A stretch of DNA of 5,203 bases from the NCBI GenBank assembly GCA_021797415.1, contig JAJZZT010000178.1, positions 1 through 5,203 on the forward strand. Reading direction: 5' to 3'. Source of the stretch: Bacillota bacterium (GTDB lineage Bacteria; Bacillota; Bacilli; Alicyclobacillales; SLC66). Made by a program: the position numbers and the translations under genes. Below the pieces are notes generated by a model, which searched no databases, had not been told where the DNA came from, and saw only the letters and a list, made by a program, of their open reading frames with translations. Shown one piece after another: positions 4,612 through 5,203 of the stretch (positions within the stretch are counted from its first letter, which is position 1; every line of letters begins with the position of its first letter).

Positions 4612-4617
4612 GAGGTG
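4612..4617 (+). promoter_or_regulatory. ribosome binding site of the Nudix gene
   Basis: GAGGTG lies 8 bases before TTG at 4626 and supports a TTG start; there is no in-frame ATG nearby that keeps the first beta-strand. Confidence 0.55.
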
Positions 4618-4625
4618 TCATCGTT

Positions 4626-5048
4626 TTGGTTCAAAAAGTATATGCATACATTACAAGGGTAATTGATGGTTCAAAAGAACTACTGGTGTTCAAGCATAGT
4701 GTTTCTGAAGCGGGCATTCAAGTTCCTAAGGGTACAGTTGAATTGGGGGAAACCCCTGAGATGGCAGTCGTTAGGGAGACAATTGAGGAAACCGGTGTCA
4801 GGAACATTGCATCTGTTAAGGAAATTGCGAAGGACATCTCAACATCGTTTGATGGGCAAATGGTACATCGAGTTTTCTTTGAGGTTTGCATTTTTCACGA
4901 CAAAGATTGTTGGACACACAATCCGACCGGAGGTGGAGGTGAAGATGGTATACAATTCTACTTTTTTTGGATAAAAGGGATACACGACGTTGAATTAGTA
5001 AGAGGTCACGCTGATTATTTGGAAACCGTGTGGCCAGCTTTAGAGTAA
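4626..5048 (+). CDS. Nudix hydrolase
   Basis: This 140-aa protein probably hydrolyses a nucleoside diphosphate linked to another group, or an oxidised or damaged nucleotide, with Mg2+ or Mn2+. The Nudix box runs from Gly36 to Val58: G36, five residues, E42, seven residues, then R50-E51, E54-E55, G57 and V58, which supplies the metal-binding glutamates. Position 52 is Thr where a hydrophobic residue is usual, a mild deviation. The N-terminal strand (VYAYITRVIDG) and the preceding VPKGTVE are typical of the fold. The length is normal for a single-domain Nudix enzyme. The TTG start follows a GAGGTG site. It is much more AT-rich than the genes to the left, and lies next to a transposase remnant, so it was probably acquired separately. 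The substrate cannot be told from sequence; MutT-like or Ap4A-type activity is possible. Confidence 0.9.
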   Translation: MVQKVYAYITRVIDGSKELLVFKHSVSEAGIQVPKGTVELGETPEMAVVRETIEETGVRNIASVKEIAKDISTSFDGQMVHRVFFEVCIFHDKDCWTHNPTGGGGEDGIQFYFFWIKGIHDVELVRGHADYLETVWPALE

Positions 5049-5072
5049 CCTAAATTCCCGTTCAAATTATAC

Positions 5073-5203
5073 CTACACAGGATCCTTCACGGCAAAGGCC
5101 TTATAGAGCCTGTTCAAAACTACCATGGCCTGACGGCCACCACCAAGCATGAAAATGTTTCTTGTTCCTTGATCATTGACGATCCATACTGGTACTAGCA
5201 GGT
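5073..5203 (-). CDS. C-terminal fragment of an unrecognised protein (runs off the right edge)
   Basis: The minus-strand frame is open from the window edge to TAG at 5073-5075, giving 42 residues with a protein-like pattern: LLVPVWIVNDQGTRNIFM, LGGGRQAMVVLNRLYKAF and AVKDPV at the end. Alternation of hydrophobic strands, a Gly-rich turn and a basic amphipathic helix argues for real coding sequence, and the other two frames on this strand contain stops. I cannot name the family. It converges with the Nudix gene, with about 24 bases between the two stop codons and no clear terminator between them. Confidence 0.45.
   Translation of the reverse strand, partial: LLVPVWIVNDQGTRNIFMLGGGRQAMVVLNRLYKAFAVKDPV

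Overview
The window looks like a piece of accessory chromosome from a fairly GC-rich Bacillota, possibly a relative of Alicyclobacillus or Kyrpidia; that placement is inference. The evidence is a UvrX-type Y-family polymerase paired with a YolD-like protein, a sigma factor pair resembling B. subtilis SigO/RsoA, purine-rich Shine-Dalgarno sites and frequent TTG starts. From about position 285 to 4280 the DNA is GC-rich. The right-hand part (about 4285-5203) is clearly more AT-rich and seems to have a different origin.

Layout. Positions 1-281 hold no convincing gene, only a strong hairpin and perhaps the last codons of a gene entering from the left. A tightly packed minus-strand operon follows, read from right to left: an 81-aa unknown protein (2145-1900), a Y-family DNA polymerase with a C-terminal beta-clamp motif (1909-656) and a YolD-like protein (659-282). 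All junctions overlap. Upstream on the same strand is a LexA/UmuD-like repressor with an XRE helix-turn-helix and an S24 self-cleaving peptidase domain (about 2926-2234), with its own extended -10 promoter. This arrangement suggests a damage-responsive mutagenesis module controlled by its own cleavable repressor.

Next come three genes that appear damaged. A small XRE regulator on the minus strand (3281-3079) is split by a frameshift at a run of seven C. On the plus strand, an ORF from 3280 joins a sigma region 4 domain to a sigma region 2-like domain in the reverse of the usual order. It is cut short at 3816 by an apparent 5-bp tandem duplication; removing one copy lets the region 2-like domain read through to 3875. 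A small holin-like membrane protein gene (3927-4283) follows; its 3' end carries an 89-bp segment bounded by 15-bp direct repeats that shifts the frame. Repressors, a two-part sigma factor and a small membrane protein recall UviA/UviB- or PBSX-type prophage or bacteriocin-release cassettes. Here the cassette seems to be decaying, unless the simple repeats act as switches.

The AT-rich right part contains a remnant of an IS1595-family transposase (zinc-ribbon N terminus only, 4406-4519), an SOS-box-like sequence (4343-4356), an intact Nudix hydrolase gene (4626-5048) and the C-terminal end of an unrecognised minus-strand gene leaving the window (5203-5073).
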